Assembly: GCF_052055585.1 (NCBI RefSeq)
Contig: NZ_CP170485.1
Span: forward strand, 2,666,001 to 2,730,000
Direction of reading: 5' to 3'
DNA length: 64,000 nt
DNA from: Oceanicaulis sp052055585
GTDB lineage: Bacteria; Pseudomonadota; Alphaproteobacteria; Caulobacterales; Maricaulaceae
Both the position numbers and the translations under genes were made by a program. The notes under the pieces are model-generated. The model saw nothing but the letters and a program-made list of their open reading frames with translations. It was not told the origin of the DNA and ran no database searches. Position 1 is the stretch's first letter. Every line of letters starts with the position of its first letter. Below are positions 26,004 through 34,549 of this stretch, in pieces.

Positions 26004-27116
26004 ATGACACAGGATCGCTTTGACATTTTCCTCGCCTGCCCGCCCGGGCTTGAATCCGCCCTCGCCAGCGAGCTGGCCGAGAACGGCTTCGCCAAATGCC
26101 GCCCCGAACAAGGCGGCGTCACCATCAAGGGCGGTTGGCCGGAAGTCTGGCGCGCGAACGTTCAGATCCGGGGCGCAACGCGCGTCCTGGCCATTCTGGA
26201 CCGGTTCAAATGCCAGCACCTCAACCAGCTGGAGCAGCGCGCCCGCGAAACCCGTTGGCCCGAGCTGTTTCACGCCGGCACTCCGGTGAAGGTCGAGGCA
26301 AGCTGCCGCAAATCGCGCATATATCACAATGGCGCCGCCGCCGAGCGCGTTGCAAACGCTATTGCGCGCACCGCCCTGGTCGCGATCCGGGATGACGCCG
26401 CGATCACCGTGCGCGCCCGTATCGACCATGACGAGGTCACGCTCAGCGTCGACACCTCCGGCGAGCCGCTACACAAACGCGGCTACAAGCAAGCGGTCGC
26501 CAAGGCGCCCTTGCGCGAGACGATGGCGGCGCTGCTTCTCCGCGAAATGGGTTATGACGGTCGCACGCCGGTGCTGGACCCGCTCTGCGGCTCCGGCACC
26601 TTCGTGATCGAAGCCGCTCAGCTGGCGTCAGGCCTGGCGCCCGGACGGGCGCGCGACTTCGCGTTCGAACGCTTCGCCAGCTTTGACCGCGACGCCTTCA
26701 TGGCGCTGCGCAAGCGCCCGCCTCACGCCCGCTCTGACGCGCCCTGTTTCGGCTTTGACCGCGATCCCGGCGCCGTGCGCATGGCGACCGAGAACGCTGA
26801 TCGCGCCGAAGTCTCTGACCGGGTCAGTTTCAGTGAAGGTCTCCTCAAGGACCTCAAACGCCCGGACTGCGCGCCGGGCTGGGTCGTCGCGAACCCGCCC
26901 TATGGCGCCCGCGTGGGGGACAAATCCGCCGTCTTTGGCGTCTACAAGACGTTCGGCGCTGTCATGCGTGAGCAGTTCAGCGGCTGGCGAGCAGCGATCA
27001 TCACCACGGACGAGAAAATGGCCAAAGCCACCGGCCTCGCCTTCGAGCAAACCAGCGCGCCTATCGACCATGGGGGGCTGAAGATCCGGCTCTATGTCAC
27101 CGGCGACATAAAATAG
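26004..27116 (+). CDS. THUMP-domain class I SAM-dependent RNA methyltransferase (RlmL N-like)
   Basis: About 370 residues starting at ATG 26004. The N-terminal ferredoxin-like/THUMP module (residues 1-160; FDIFLACPPGLESALASELAENGF, ITVRARIDHDEVTLSVDTSG) binds RNA. The methyltransferase domain has LDPLCGSGTFVIEAA (SAM loop), FGFDRDPGAVRMA and the amino-methylating motif VANPPYG. This is COG0116, the family of RlmL, which makes m2G2445 in 23S rRNA. It lacks the second (RlmK) methyltransferase domain of the E. coli fusion, as is usual outside gammaproteobacteria. Its stop codon is two bases from that of the converging receiver gene. Confidence 0.88.
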   Translation: MTQDRFDIFLACPPGLESALASELAENGFAKCRPEQGGVTIKGGWPEVWRANVQIRGATRVLAILDRFKCQHLNQLEQRARETRWPELFHAGTPVKVEASCRKSRIYHNGAAAERVANAIARTALVAIRDDAAITVRARIDHDEVTLSVDTSGEPLHKRGYKQAVAKAPLRETMAALLLREMGYDGRTPVLDPLCGSGTFVIEAAQLASGLAPGRARDFAFERFASFDRDAFMALRKRPPHARSDAPCFGFDRDPGAVRMATENADRAEVSDRVSFSEGLLKDLKRPDCAPGWVVANPPYGARVGDKSAVFGVYKTFGAVMREQFSGWRAAIITTDEKMAKATGLAFEQTSAPIDHGGLKIRLYVTGDIK

Positions 27117-27118
27117 CG

Positions 27119-27541
27119 CTATTGCGCGGCGTAAACCGCACGCGCCAGCGCGCTCTCCACGATCGGACGCAGCGCCTTTGACAGGGCTTCATACCCGTCC
27201 GCTGTGGCGGGTTTCTGGATCAGGCACGCCACATTGGTGAAGGTGTCGAGCTCGGGGTGCGTGGAACGATCCCCGCTAAAGACGATCACCGGAATCTCGC
27301 TCAACTCCGGTTCGGATAACATCCACTCGATCAGGGACGCTCCAGAGCCGTCCGCGAGCTTCAGATCAACCATAACACAGGCAATGTCTGTGCTCTGGCC
27401 AAGTTGCGCCCGAGCATTCAAAAGACTGTCGACCCGATCTACTCGACCGCCATAAGGCAGGTCAGAGAGATATCGCTGGACGATGAACGCGTCCTGAGGA
27501 TCGTCTTCAACCAGCAAGAGCCGGGGCGTGTACTGTGTCAT
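27119..27541 (-). CDS. Single-domain response regulator (Rcp1/CheY-like)
   Basis: A 140-residue receiver domain with no output domain. The acid pocket is LLLVEDDPQDA, the phosphoacceptor Asp is in CVMVDLKLADGSG, Ser is in VIVFSGD and Lys is in LIQKPAT. The longer spacing after the acid pocket (DPQDAFIVQRYL) is typical of Rcp1-type regulators that take phosphate from phytochrome-like or hybrid histidine kinases. No kinase gene is adjacent, so its partner lies elsewhere. Confidence 0.88.
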   Translation of the reverse strand: MTQYTPRLLLVEDDPQDAFIVQRYLSDLPYGGRVDRVDSLLNARAQLGQSTDIACVMVDLKLADGSGASLIEWMLSEPELSEIPVIVFSGDRSTHPELDTFTNVACLIQKPATADGYEALSKALRPIVESALARAVYAAQ

Positions 27542-27737
27542 CCAATCACCCCTTTTCTATCTCTGGACAGGTTATACAGGACAATACACGCAATCCGCGC
27601 ACGCCTGCGCTTGGCTGTCAACATTTGATTAATCAAAACAATTCGGATTCAATTTCCACGCTCACCCAGTTGCAACACGTGCTGCGCTGCCGCGATTGAA
27701 CTTGGCCGCAGAGCAAGCTAAACAAGCTTCCTATCAA

Positions 27738-27814
27738 GCACCCATAGCTCAGCTGGATAGAGCGCTGCCCTCCGAAGGCAGAGGTCTGAGGTTCGAATCC
27801 TCATGGGTGCGCCA
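27738..27814 (+). tRNA. tRNA-Arg (anticodon CCG)
   Basis: The full 77-base cloverleaf can be drawn. The acceptor stem is GCACCCA with TGGGTGC, and the D stem is GCTC/GAGC. The anticodon stem CTGCC/GGCAG carries the loop CTCCGAA, giving CCG. The variable loop is AGGTC and the T arm is TGAGG-TTCGAAT-CCTCA. The discriminator is G, and CCA is encoded at 27812-27814. It reads the CGG arginine codon. Confidence 0.97.
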
Positions 27815-28134
27815 CTCTCTCTTGGTTCGAACACCGCGCCGCGGGCTTAGACATGTTCGGATTGCGTCCAGTGGGGCGCCATTGTTGAGTAATCTACTTT
27901 CAAAACCGCCTGAATTCTGTTGGGGTGTCCGGCACGTCTTCAGTACGCATGTGCAAATCGATCTATTCAAGGCTTTGATTTTCAGGACTTCGAGGCAAAC
28001 ACTTGCATCATTGATGGCGTTCATCTGAATAGGTGCGCCCACGATGAGCAGGCATTTGCCAGCCTGTCCGTTTGAGTGATACGGACTCAAACATCCAAGA
28101 GCATGTCAGGGCTCTAACAGCGTGAGGGCGGGGG
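27815..28134. other. Gene-free spacer between tRNA-Arg and the ECF sigma gene
   Basis: I see no gene in these 320 bases. They look less GC-rich than their surroundings. They hold the dyad CCGTTTGAGTGATACGGACTC-like pair (near 28066-28088), where TCCGTTTGAGT and ACTCAAAC partly mirror each other and which may be part of the sigma-factor promoter. A GGTGCGCC stretch at 28033-28040 repeats eight bases of the tRNA 3' end. Confidence 0.4.
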
Positions 28135-28704
28135 ATGGCTGAAAGTGCAAGAGGAGGTGGTCGGCCGCCTGTCTTGTCCAGTCAAGACGCAGCTCAGGCC
28201 ACAAGCTGGGAGACCCTGGATCGCGAGTTCCAGGGTCCGCTTACAGGATTCTTCTCAAAGAGAGTTTCGGATCGAGACGAGGTCAGAGATCTCATACAGG
28301 AAGTATTCCTGAGGCTGATCAGGCGTGGAGATCACGGTGATATCGACCATATCCGGGGATATGTGTTTCAAGTCGCCCGCAGCGTTCTGGCCGATCATCT
28401 GAGGCGTCGTCAGGTTCGCCAGACGGACGCGCATGAACCTTTTGATGTCGATCAACATGGCGGTTCGGATTTTTCTCCCGAGCGCGTCTTACTCAGTAAG
28501 GAGGAGCTGAACCGTCTCATGCAGGCGTTGCAGGAATTGCCTCAGCGCACGCAGGATGTTTTCGTGCTCCGCGCGTTCGAGAATTACAAGTATGCAGATA
28601 TTGCACGCCTGATGGCGATCTCCACCCGGTCTGTGGAGAAGCATATGGCGAAGGCGCTCGCCTATGTCGGCGCAGCGCTGGATCGGGACGAGACAGGCCG
28701 ATGA
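28135..28704 (+). CDS. ECF sigma factor, FecI-like
   Basis: A 189-residue extracytoplasmic-function sigma factor. Region 2 includes DLIQEVFLRLIRRGDHGDIDHIRGYVFQVARSVLADHLRRRQ, the part that melts and reads the -10 element. Region 4 is LPQRTQDVFVLRAFENYKYADIARLMAISTRSVEKHMAKAL. The length and the downstream FecR gene place it in the iron-starvation FecI group. It overlaps the fecR-like gene by four bases (ATGA), so the two are translationally coupled. It should drive transcription of the TonB-receptor unit when the ligand is sensed from outside. Confidence 0.92.
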   Translation: MAESARGGGRPPVLSSQDAAQATSWETLDREFQGPLTGFFSKRVSDRDEVRDLIQEVFLRLIRRGDHGDIDHIRGYVFQVARSVLADHLRRRQVRQTDAHEPFDVDQHGGSDFSPERVLLSKEELNRLMQALQELPQRTQDVFVLRAFENYKYADIARLMAISTRSVEKHMAKALAYVGAALDRDETGR

Positions 28705-29771
28705 GTATGCGTACGCCAGAACTCGCCAGACATGAGATTGACCAGCACCGTGAAACAGCGGCGCTGTGGAGTGAGCGTTTGCGCCAGGCAGGCGCGGATC
28801 CTGATTTGCAAGTCCGCTTCGAGCAGTGGTGCGGCGACGATCCCGCCAAGCGCGAGGCCTTCCATCAGGCCGAAGCGGCCTGGCGCCTCGCACGCTCGGT
28901 CGCAAATGAACCTGAGGTGCTTGAGCTGCGCAACAAGGTGCTGTCGCGAGCGGCGTCCGAGCGCAAACCTGTGCTGACTGCAGCTCGAATGAGCCTGCTT
29001 GCCGCCAGTGTTCTGGTCTGTGTCGGATTTGGTTTCGTGCTGGCCAACTGGGCCATGCCGGGCGCATCCGTGGAGCCGTCCATGGTGATCGCCGAGCAGG
29101 CGGCGTCAGACTTCGAAACGCAGATTGGCGAGCGGCTCGAAACGCCCCTTGCTGATGGCTCCACGATGACCCTGGGAACGTCCAGCCGGGCGCGGGTCGC
29201 TTTCTCGGAGCAGGAACGACTTGTGGAGCTGGTGTCGGGGCAAGCCTATTTCGACGTGGCCCATGAGGATGAACGCGAGTTTGTGGTTCTTGCGGCAGGT
29301 CGGCGCGTCACGGCGGTTGGAACAGCGTTTGAAGTGCGCGTTGATAGCTCGCAGGTCTCTGTGACCCTTGTTGAAGGCAATGTCGTCGTCGATGCGCCCG
29401 TATCCGTGGATCAGGGCGCTGCGGGGGAATACGCAAGGTCTGAGCGCGCTGAACTGTCCCCAGGCGAGCAACTGGTGCAGGTCTCGGATTCTCCGCCGAT
29501 CGTAGCCGCGGTAGATGCCCGCAGGTTGACGAGCTGGCTGGATGGCTTGCTGATTTTTCAGGATGAGCCGCTTTCCGTCGCCGTTGCGGAAATGAACAGA
29601 TATGACCGCCGTCCCATCGTCATCGCGGATGAGCAGTTGGCTGACTTGCGGTTGAGCGGGGCTTTCAGCGCGGGCCAGTCCACAGGCTTTGTCGAGGCGC
29701 TGGCTGAGTATTTCCCAGAAGTGCGGATTGATGAAACCGACCACGCCATAATCCTGCGCCGCGCGACCTAG
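28701..29771 (+). CDS. FecR-family anti-sigma factor/signal relay
   Basis: A 356-residue inner-membrane protein. The N-terminal cytosolic DUF4880 region (REAFHQAEAAWRLARSV) binds the sigma factor. One membrane helix lies at about residues 97-117 (MSLLAASVLVCVGFGFVLANW). The periplasmic FecR domain follows (TPLADGSTMTLGTSSRARVAF, ELVSGQAYFDVAHEDEREFVV, TAVGTAFEVRV). The C-terminal 80 residues (LTSWLDGLLIFQDEPLSVAVAEMNRYDRRPIVI) form an STN-like domain. In FecR proteins this part contacts the N-terminal signalling domain of the cognate receptor, which here is encoded next. Confidence 0.92.
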   Translation: MSMRTPELARHEIDQHRETAALWSERLRQAGADPDLQVRFEQWCGDDPAKREAFHQAEAAWRLARSVANEPEVLELRNKVLSRAASERKPVLTAARMSLLAASVLVCVGFGFVLANWAMPGASVEPSMVIAEQAASDFETQIGERLETPLADGSTMTLGTSSRARVAFSEQERLVELVSGQAYFDVAHEDEREFVVLAAGRRVTAVGTAFEVRVDSSQVSVTLVEGNVVVDAPVSVDQGAAGEYARSERAELSPGEQLVQVSDSPPIVAAVDARRLTSWLDGLLIFQDEPLSVAVAEMNRYDRRPIVIADEQLADLRLSGAFSAGQSTGFVEALAEYFPEVRIDETDHAIILRRAT

Positions 29772-29776
29772 CGCCA

Positions 29777-29801
29777 GTTTTTCAGACCATCTGAAAGTTT
29801 T
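29777..29801 (+). terminator. Terminator/attenuator between fecR and the TonB receptor
   Basis: TTTCAGA (29778-29784) pairs with TCTGAAA (29788-29794) around a CCA loop, followed by GTTTTTT. It separates the sigma/anti-sigma unit from the receptor unit, as in classic fecIR-fecA loci. Confidence 0.75.
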
Positions 29802-29894
29802 TTCGTCCCGCATGTTCGGGTTCGCAAACCAGATGCGTCTTCCCTGTCATGGGCCGCAAAAAACAAGACCAGCGGCTGGCATGGGGAGACTTTC

Positions 29895-32636
29895 ATGGTT
29901 CGTACGAGCTTTCGTGCAGCAGCGTTGAGCACTGTTGCGTCACTCACGCTTTTGACGGGGTCAGGCGCCGCGTTTGCGCGCGTCCAGTCCGATCCGGGCG
30001 CGCGGGGGAGTGACATTGCGTCAACGTCTGAAGTCGCCGTGGACTTTGATATTGCAGAGCAGGCGCTTCAGACAGCGCTGATCGAGTTTGCGCGCCAGAG
30101 CGGACAATCGCTTCTGTATTCCCCGGACCTTGTTGAAGGGCACACGGCGAATGCGGTTCGGGGGCGCATGACGCCGACACTGGCCTTGTCGCGCCTTGTG
30201 TCTGGCGCTGATCTAGACATGCAGCGCAGTGCATCAGGCGCGATCTTGCTGCGCCAGTCCGCGGCTTTGGAGGCTCGCCAAACCCCCGCGTCAGAGCCGA
30301 CGGACCCGGCGCCGAGCCGCCCTGAGGGTGCGGCGTCAGAGAGTTTGATCGAGGCCAATGCCCAGGCTGAGCCTGATGTTCCATCGATAGACACGATCAC
30401 CGTAACCGGCACCAGCATTCGGGGCGTGACCCCGGAAAGCTCACCCCTGGATATTTATTCCCGGGAAGACTTTCAGAGGCTGGGCGTCCTGACGACGGAC
30501 CAGCTGCTGCGCGCCATTCCACAAAACATCAATACAACCAGCTCGATCGGCGGACTTGCCGTCAGCCGTGAACTCAATGCCCGTTCGGTCAATGCCGTCG
30601 ATTTGCGCGGCCTTGGCGCCGGATCAACGCTGACGCTTCTGAATGGGCGGCGCCTGCCGCTGGCGGATGTGGGTGAGACTGCGGATGCGTCGCTCATCCC
30701 TTTGGGAGCGGTGGAGCGTGTCGAGGTGCTCACGGATGGTGCATCCTCGATTTATGGCGCTGATGCTGTCGCCGGCGTGGTCAATTTCGTCCTGCGGGAT
30801 GACTTTGAAGGTGCGGAGACCTCGGTCAGCTACACGACCAGAGGCGATGGCGGCTATTCGGCTGGGCAATTTGATCAGGTTCTGGGGACCAGCTGGTCTG
30901 GCGGTGGGGCGATCGCCTCGCTCTCTGCTGCGACGTCCGGCCCGTTTCTGACCGATGAAGTCTACTTCAGCAACACGCCTGACACCTATCTGGCGCCGCT
31001 TGATCAGCGCTATTCCGCCTTTGTGTCGGCGCGCCAGGATTTAGGCGCATCGGCCGAAGTGTTCGCCGATATTCTGTATTCCGACCGGCGGACAAAAAGC
31101 TCGACGCGTGAGGACGGGTTTTTTCAGGCCACCTCTCTCAGCAATACCCAGACCGAGCAGGTGGTCGCCACGTTCGGGGGGCGCATTCAGCCGGTGCGTG
31201 ACTGGCAGTTCGAGCTTCTGGCGACCTATGGCGATTACACGAACAATCTGAACATTGTCAGGTTCTTCGACGACGGCCGCATGCGTGAGACGGACGGCGC
31301 CCAGGATTTCAGCTCGCTTGAAGTGACGGGTAAGCTCGATGGCACGCTGGTGTCCCTGGCTTCAGGGGAAGTCGGCTTCGCGCTCGGCGGCGGCTATCTT
31401 GAGCAGGAACTCGGTTTCGGTCCGATGAGGGCTGACCGGGCGACGAGCTATGCCTTCGGCGAGTTGGCTGTTCCGCTCATCAGTCGCGATATGGCGTTGC
31501 CTCTGGTTCAGCGTCTCGAGCTGAACCTGTCCGGTCGTTACACTGACACCACCGATTTCGGAGACAGTTTTGATCCCAAAGTCGGCGTGCTCTGGGCCAT
31601 CAATGATGAACTGAAGCTGCGTGGCACATATGGTCAGGCGTTTCGCGCGCCCACTCTGCCCGATCTGATTCCGAGCGAGACGAGCTATGTCATCCTGCCG
31701 GTGTCAGGCCCGCTCGGAAGCTTTCCCGATCCCTTCTCCAATGATCAATCCACTGTGTACTACGTCGTTGGGCCAATCAGTAATCCTGACCTGGGGCCTG
31801 AAACGTCAGAGGCTTTCACGCTGGGCTTCGATTTTGCGCCAGCGTGGATGGACGGCCTCACGCTTTCGAGCAGCTACTTCAATATCGACTATACGGACCG
31901 CATCGCCCAGCCGCCGGACGCGTTCGAGATCGCGGCTGATCCGGAGATTTACTTCGATCTGATCACGGATGAGGTTTCGCCCGAAATCATCGCGGCGACC
32001 TTGCCGGGTGCAATCGGGGTGTATGACGCCCGCGACGACACTTATTCAACGACGCTGGATGCGGATGCCATCGCGGCCGATGTCACGCACATCATCTATA
32101 ACGGCCTGACGAATATCGCCTCCCAGCAAACCTCCGGCTTTGACGTTTCACTCGATTACAGCGCGCCTGCCTCTTTCGGCACGTGGAATGTCGGGGCGAC
32201 CTTCACCTACATGCTGGAGAACAAGGAGCGCATCAGCGCAGGCGCGCCCGTTGTGGAGCGCGTCGGCACGCTGACTTATCCGGTCGAGTTTCGCGGGCGC
32301 CTGAACGCCGGGTTTCAACATGGCGGCTGGTCCAGCCAGCTACAGCTCAATTATGTCGACAGCTATTCCAACACCTCCGTGACCCCGGCCGAGCCGGTGG
32401 ATCGCTGGGTGACGGTCGATCTCATCACCGGGTTCTCCTTCGCGGAGCGCCATGGCGACCTGCTCTCAGGTCTGCGAGTGGGACTGAATGTCCGCAATCT
32501 GTTCAACGAGGACCCGCCGTTCGCGCGGTCGAACTCGGCATCGACGATCGGCACCGATCTCGGCGTGAACTACGACCCGACAAATGCCGACCCGTTTGGG
32601 CGCCTGTTCACTCTCAGCCTCAGCAAGGAGTGGTAG
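29895..32636 (+). CDS. TonB-dependent transducer/receptor with STN signalling domain
   Basis: A 913-residue outer-membrane receptor. The signal peptide is residues 1-28 (RTSFRAAALSTVASL...AAFA). An STN domain follows (residues 52-120: VDFDIAEQALQTALIEFARQ, LLYSPDLVEGHTANAVRG) that signals to FecR. After a Pro/Ala-rich linker the plug domain begins at about 165 (DTITVTGTSIRG, LGVLTTDQLLRAIP, ATDGASSIYGADAV-like motif DGASSIYGADAVAGVVNF). The 22-strand barrel ends in LFTLSLSKEW with the C-terminal aromatic residue. It has no cysteine. The ligand is unknown; siderophore, haem or a glycan is possible. GGGGAG lies 8 bases before ATG 29895. Confidence 0.93.
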   Translation: MVRTSFRAAALSTVASLTLLTGSGAAFARVQSDPGARGSDIASTSEVAVDFDIAEQALQTALIEFARQSGQSLLYSPDLVEGHTANAVRGRMTPTLALSRLVSGADLDMQRSASGAILLRQSAALEARQTPASEPTDPAPSRPEGAASESLIEANAQAEPDVPSIDTITVTGTSIRGVTPESSPLDIYSREDFQRLGVLTTDQLLRAIPQNINTTSSIGGLAVSRELNARSVNAVDLRGLGAGSTLTLLNGRRLPLADVGETADASLIPLGAVERVEVLTDGASSIYGADAVAGVVNFVLRDDFEGAETSVSYTTRGDGGYSAGQFDQVLGTSWSGGGAIASLSAATSGPFLTDEVYFSNTPDTYLAPLDQRYSAFVSARQDLGASAEVFADILYSDRRTKSSTREDGFFQATSLSNTQTEQVVATFGGRIQPVRDWQFELLATYGDYTNNLNIVRFFDDGRMRETDGAQDFSSLEVTGKLDGTLVSLASGEVGFALGGGYLEQELGFGPMRADRATSYAFGELAVPLISRDMALPLVQRLELNLSGRYTDTTDFGDSFDPKVGVLWAINDELKLRGTYGQAFRAPTLPDLIPSETSYVILPVSGPLGSFPDPFSNDQSTVYYVVGPISNPDLGPETSEAFTLGFDFAPAWMDGLTLSSSYFNIDYTDRIAQPPDAFEIAADPEIYFDLITDEVSPEIIAATLPGAIGVYDARDDTYSTTLDADAIAADVTHIIYNGLTNIASQQTSGFDVSLDYSAPASFGTWNVGATFTYMLENKERISAGAPVVERVGTLTYPVEFRGRLNAGFQHGGWSSQLQLNYVDSYSNTSVTPAEPVDRWVTVDLITGFSFAERHGDLLSGLRVGLNVRNLFNEDPPFARSNSASTIGTDLGVNYDPTNADPFGRLFTLSLSKEW

Positions 32637-32640
32637 CTCC

Positions 32641-34098
32641 ATGTCCCGATATGAAAGGACCTGTCAGGCGAGCCTGATCACGCAGGACCGCTTGAATCTG
32701 CGACCGCTCGCTCGCGTCATGTCGATCGCACTCTCCAGCGCATCCTTGTTTGGGGGGAGTGCGGTCGCGATTGGAATGAATGAGGACGGGACCCCGGCCG
32801 GCGACTGGTATGAAGAGGCGATCCTTCTGCGTGCGGATGGCGCACTCATCGACACGGCCAGCGATACGCCAAGCCGTTCGGGCGTCTGGTTCGAGGAAGA
32901 TCGCAACGGGCACGCGGCCCCGACCTTCCATGACTATGATCAGGACGGCCTTGAAGATCTGATCATCGGCGGTTCGGCAGGGCGTTTTCGCCTCTATCTC
33001 AATCAAGGCGAGCCGGGAGCGCCGGTCTTCTCAGACTATGAATGGATCGAGGCGGCAGGGGAGACGGCGATCGTCCGCAATTGGTGCTGCGTCGCGGCCG
33101 GACCCAGTTTTGCGGATATTGACGGGGATGGTCATGCCGACCTCACGGCCGGCTCTTACTCTCCGGGACTGATCTATTGGTTCCAGGGTCAGGACGGCGG
33201 CTTTCGGGCGCGACAATCGCTGACGGACTGGGGCGGCCTTGATGTCATTACTCGGCTGAACGAAGTCGATGAGGGTCCCCATCTCGCTTACGCGGCCAAG
33301 CCCGCCTGGCTGGACTGGGACGATGATGGCCGGCTGGATCTCATCATTGGGAATGCCCAGGGCGATCTCGTCGTGCGTCGCAATCATGGTCCCGCGCACC
33401 AACCCGGCATCACGCCCGTTGAGGGGCAACCGGTTTTCGCCACCTACAGCTGGGGCGGCAGCCATCAGCTGGACGTCTTCGAGGTGGTGGAAGGCGGCGC
33501 AGGACCGATGCTGGACGAGGAATATCTCGTTCCTGCCGTGGGCGACTGGGATGGCGACGGGCATCCGGATCTGATCGTCGGGACACAATCAGGCGCTGTG
33601 TATGTCCTGCGCAATCTGGGTGGAGAGGAAATCGCCTTCGCGGCGCCAGAGAGGCTGCTGCCCTCTGTACGCGGTGGAGAGCATATTCCCGCACACGTGG
33701 TTCGCTCCGGGCAATACAGCCCTGTTCGAGGCTCGCGCGCTTCGGTCGCCCTGACAGATTACAACGGGAATGGCGTTCTGGACCTGGTCGTAGGAGACTG
33801 GTCGCGCAGCCTGACGCTGAAGAGCGGGCTGAGTGACGCCGATCTTGAAGCGTTCGAGGCCTTGCAGGGCGAGCTGGTCGCCCTTGATCGCAGAGCCGGC
33901 GTTGAAGGTCCCGACGAGCCGTTCCGGGATCGTTTCCGCAGCACCTTTGTGTACTTCGACAATGAAGACCTGCGTGAGGAAATGCAGGCGCTCGAGCAGC
34001 GCCTGGGTCAGTTCCTGGAGCCGGTGGACAGCACGCGTCTTCAAATGCTGCGCGGCTATGAGAGGCAACATGGTCATGTCTGGGTCTATGTCCGTTAG
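32641..34098 (+). CDS. Exported FG-GAP/VCBS beta-propeller protein with a vicinal Cys-Cys pair
   Basis: About 485 residues from ATG 32641, four bases after the receptor stop, with AAGGAG inside the receptor's last codons. A signal-like segment (ARVMSIALSSASLFGGSAVA) precedes the mature part. At least five calcium-binding FG-GAP loops are visible: DYDQDGLEDLIIGG, DIDGDGHADLTAG, DWDDDGRLDLIIGN, DWDGDGHPDLIVGT and DYNGNGVLDLVVGD, implying a multi-bladed propeller. The only cysteines of the mature protein are adjacent, in RNWCCVAAG. The C-terminal 80 residues are a charged helix (EALQGELVALDRRAGVEG). It is probably periplasmic or surface-bound and works with the receptor. The exact role is unknown. 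Confidence 0.8.
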   Translation: MSRYERTCQASLITQDRLNLRPLARVMSIALSSASLFGGSAVAIGMNEDGTPAGDWYEEAILLRADGALIDTASDTPSRSGVWFEEDRNGHAAPTFHDYDQDGLEDLIIGGSAGRFRLYLNQGEPGAPVFSDYEWIEAAGETAIVRNWCCVAAGPSFADIDGDGHADLTAGSYSPGLIYWFQGQDGGFRARQSLTDWGGLDVITRLNEVDEGPHLAYAAKPAWLDWDDDGRLDLIIGNAQGDLVVRRNHGPAHQPGITPVEGQPVFATYSWGGSHQLDVFEVVEGGAGPMLDEEYLVPAVGDWDGDGHPDLIVGTQSGAVYVLRNLGGEEIAFAAPERLLPSVRGGEHIPAHVVRSGQYSPVRGSRASVALTDYNGNGVLDLVVGDWSRSLTLKSGLSDADLEAFEALQGELVALDRRAGVEGPDEPFRDRFRSTFVYFDNEDLREEMQALEQRLGQFLEPVDSTRLQMLRGYERQHGHVWVYVR

Positions 34099-34549
34099 AG
34101 GGGGGGCGGCCGCGGCAGCGTGTGCTGCAGCAATCACCGCTGCAGCACACGCCCAGCCTGTCAGTGTCGAGGTTGTTGCGCCTGAAACTGTCGCGCCCGG
34201 AACGCCCTTCCAGATCGAGGTTCACCTTGAGCTGGAACGAGGTTGGTATCTGTACGCCCCCACAGGGGTGAACGCTGGTCAGGGGCTGATCGAAACGTCT
34301 GTATCAATGCGCGATCATGAGTATGCGCAATTCGCCAACGCCCGGTTTCCCGAGCCCATCTCCTTTGGCGCTTACGATATTCTGACCGGTGAAGTCGTCA
34401 GCCTGCTTCAACCCGTCCGGTTTCACCCACGCACGCCTTCCGGAGACATGCTGATCCGCGGCAGGGTGGAATACCAGACCTGTGACGGCGACACGTGTCT
34501 GCCGCCTATCGAACACCCGATCCGGGTCTTGCTGCGTGTTGAAGACTAG
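34070..34549 (+). CDS. DsbD-alpha-like (DsbD N-terminal domain) exported protein
   Basis: About 159 residues from ATG 34070, with AGAGG just upstream and a 29-base overlap with the preceding gene; ATG 34076 or 34088 would also serve. The signal peptide is Ala-rich (GGAAAAACAAAITAAAHAQ). The mature part (PGTPFQIEVHLELERGWYLYAP...) is an immunoglobulin-like DsbD-N domain. Its cysteine pair YQTCDGDTCLPP fits the redox-active pair that in DsbD-alpha passes electrons to periplasmic partners. A free-standing alpha domain next to a complete DsbD suggests a dedicated reductant for one partner. Start position and partner are inferred. Confidence 0.75.
   Translation: MVMSGSMSVRGGAAAAACAAAITAAAHAQPVSVEVVAPETVAPGTPFQIEVHLELERGWYLYAPTGVNAGQGLIETSVSMRDHEYAQFANARFPEPISFGAYDILTGEVVSLLQPVRFHPRTPSGDMLIRGRVEYQTCDGDTCLPPIEHPIRVLLRVED

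Noticed and set aside
28033..28040. GGTGCGCC as an attachment-site copy of the tRNA-Arg 3' end
   Set aside because: Only eight bases match, which can be chance. No integrase is in the window.
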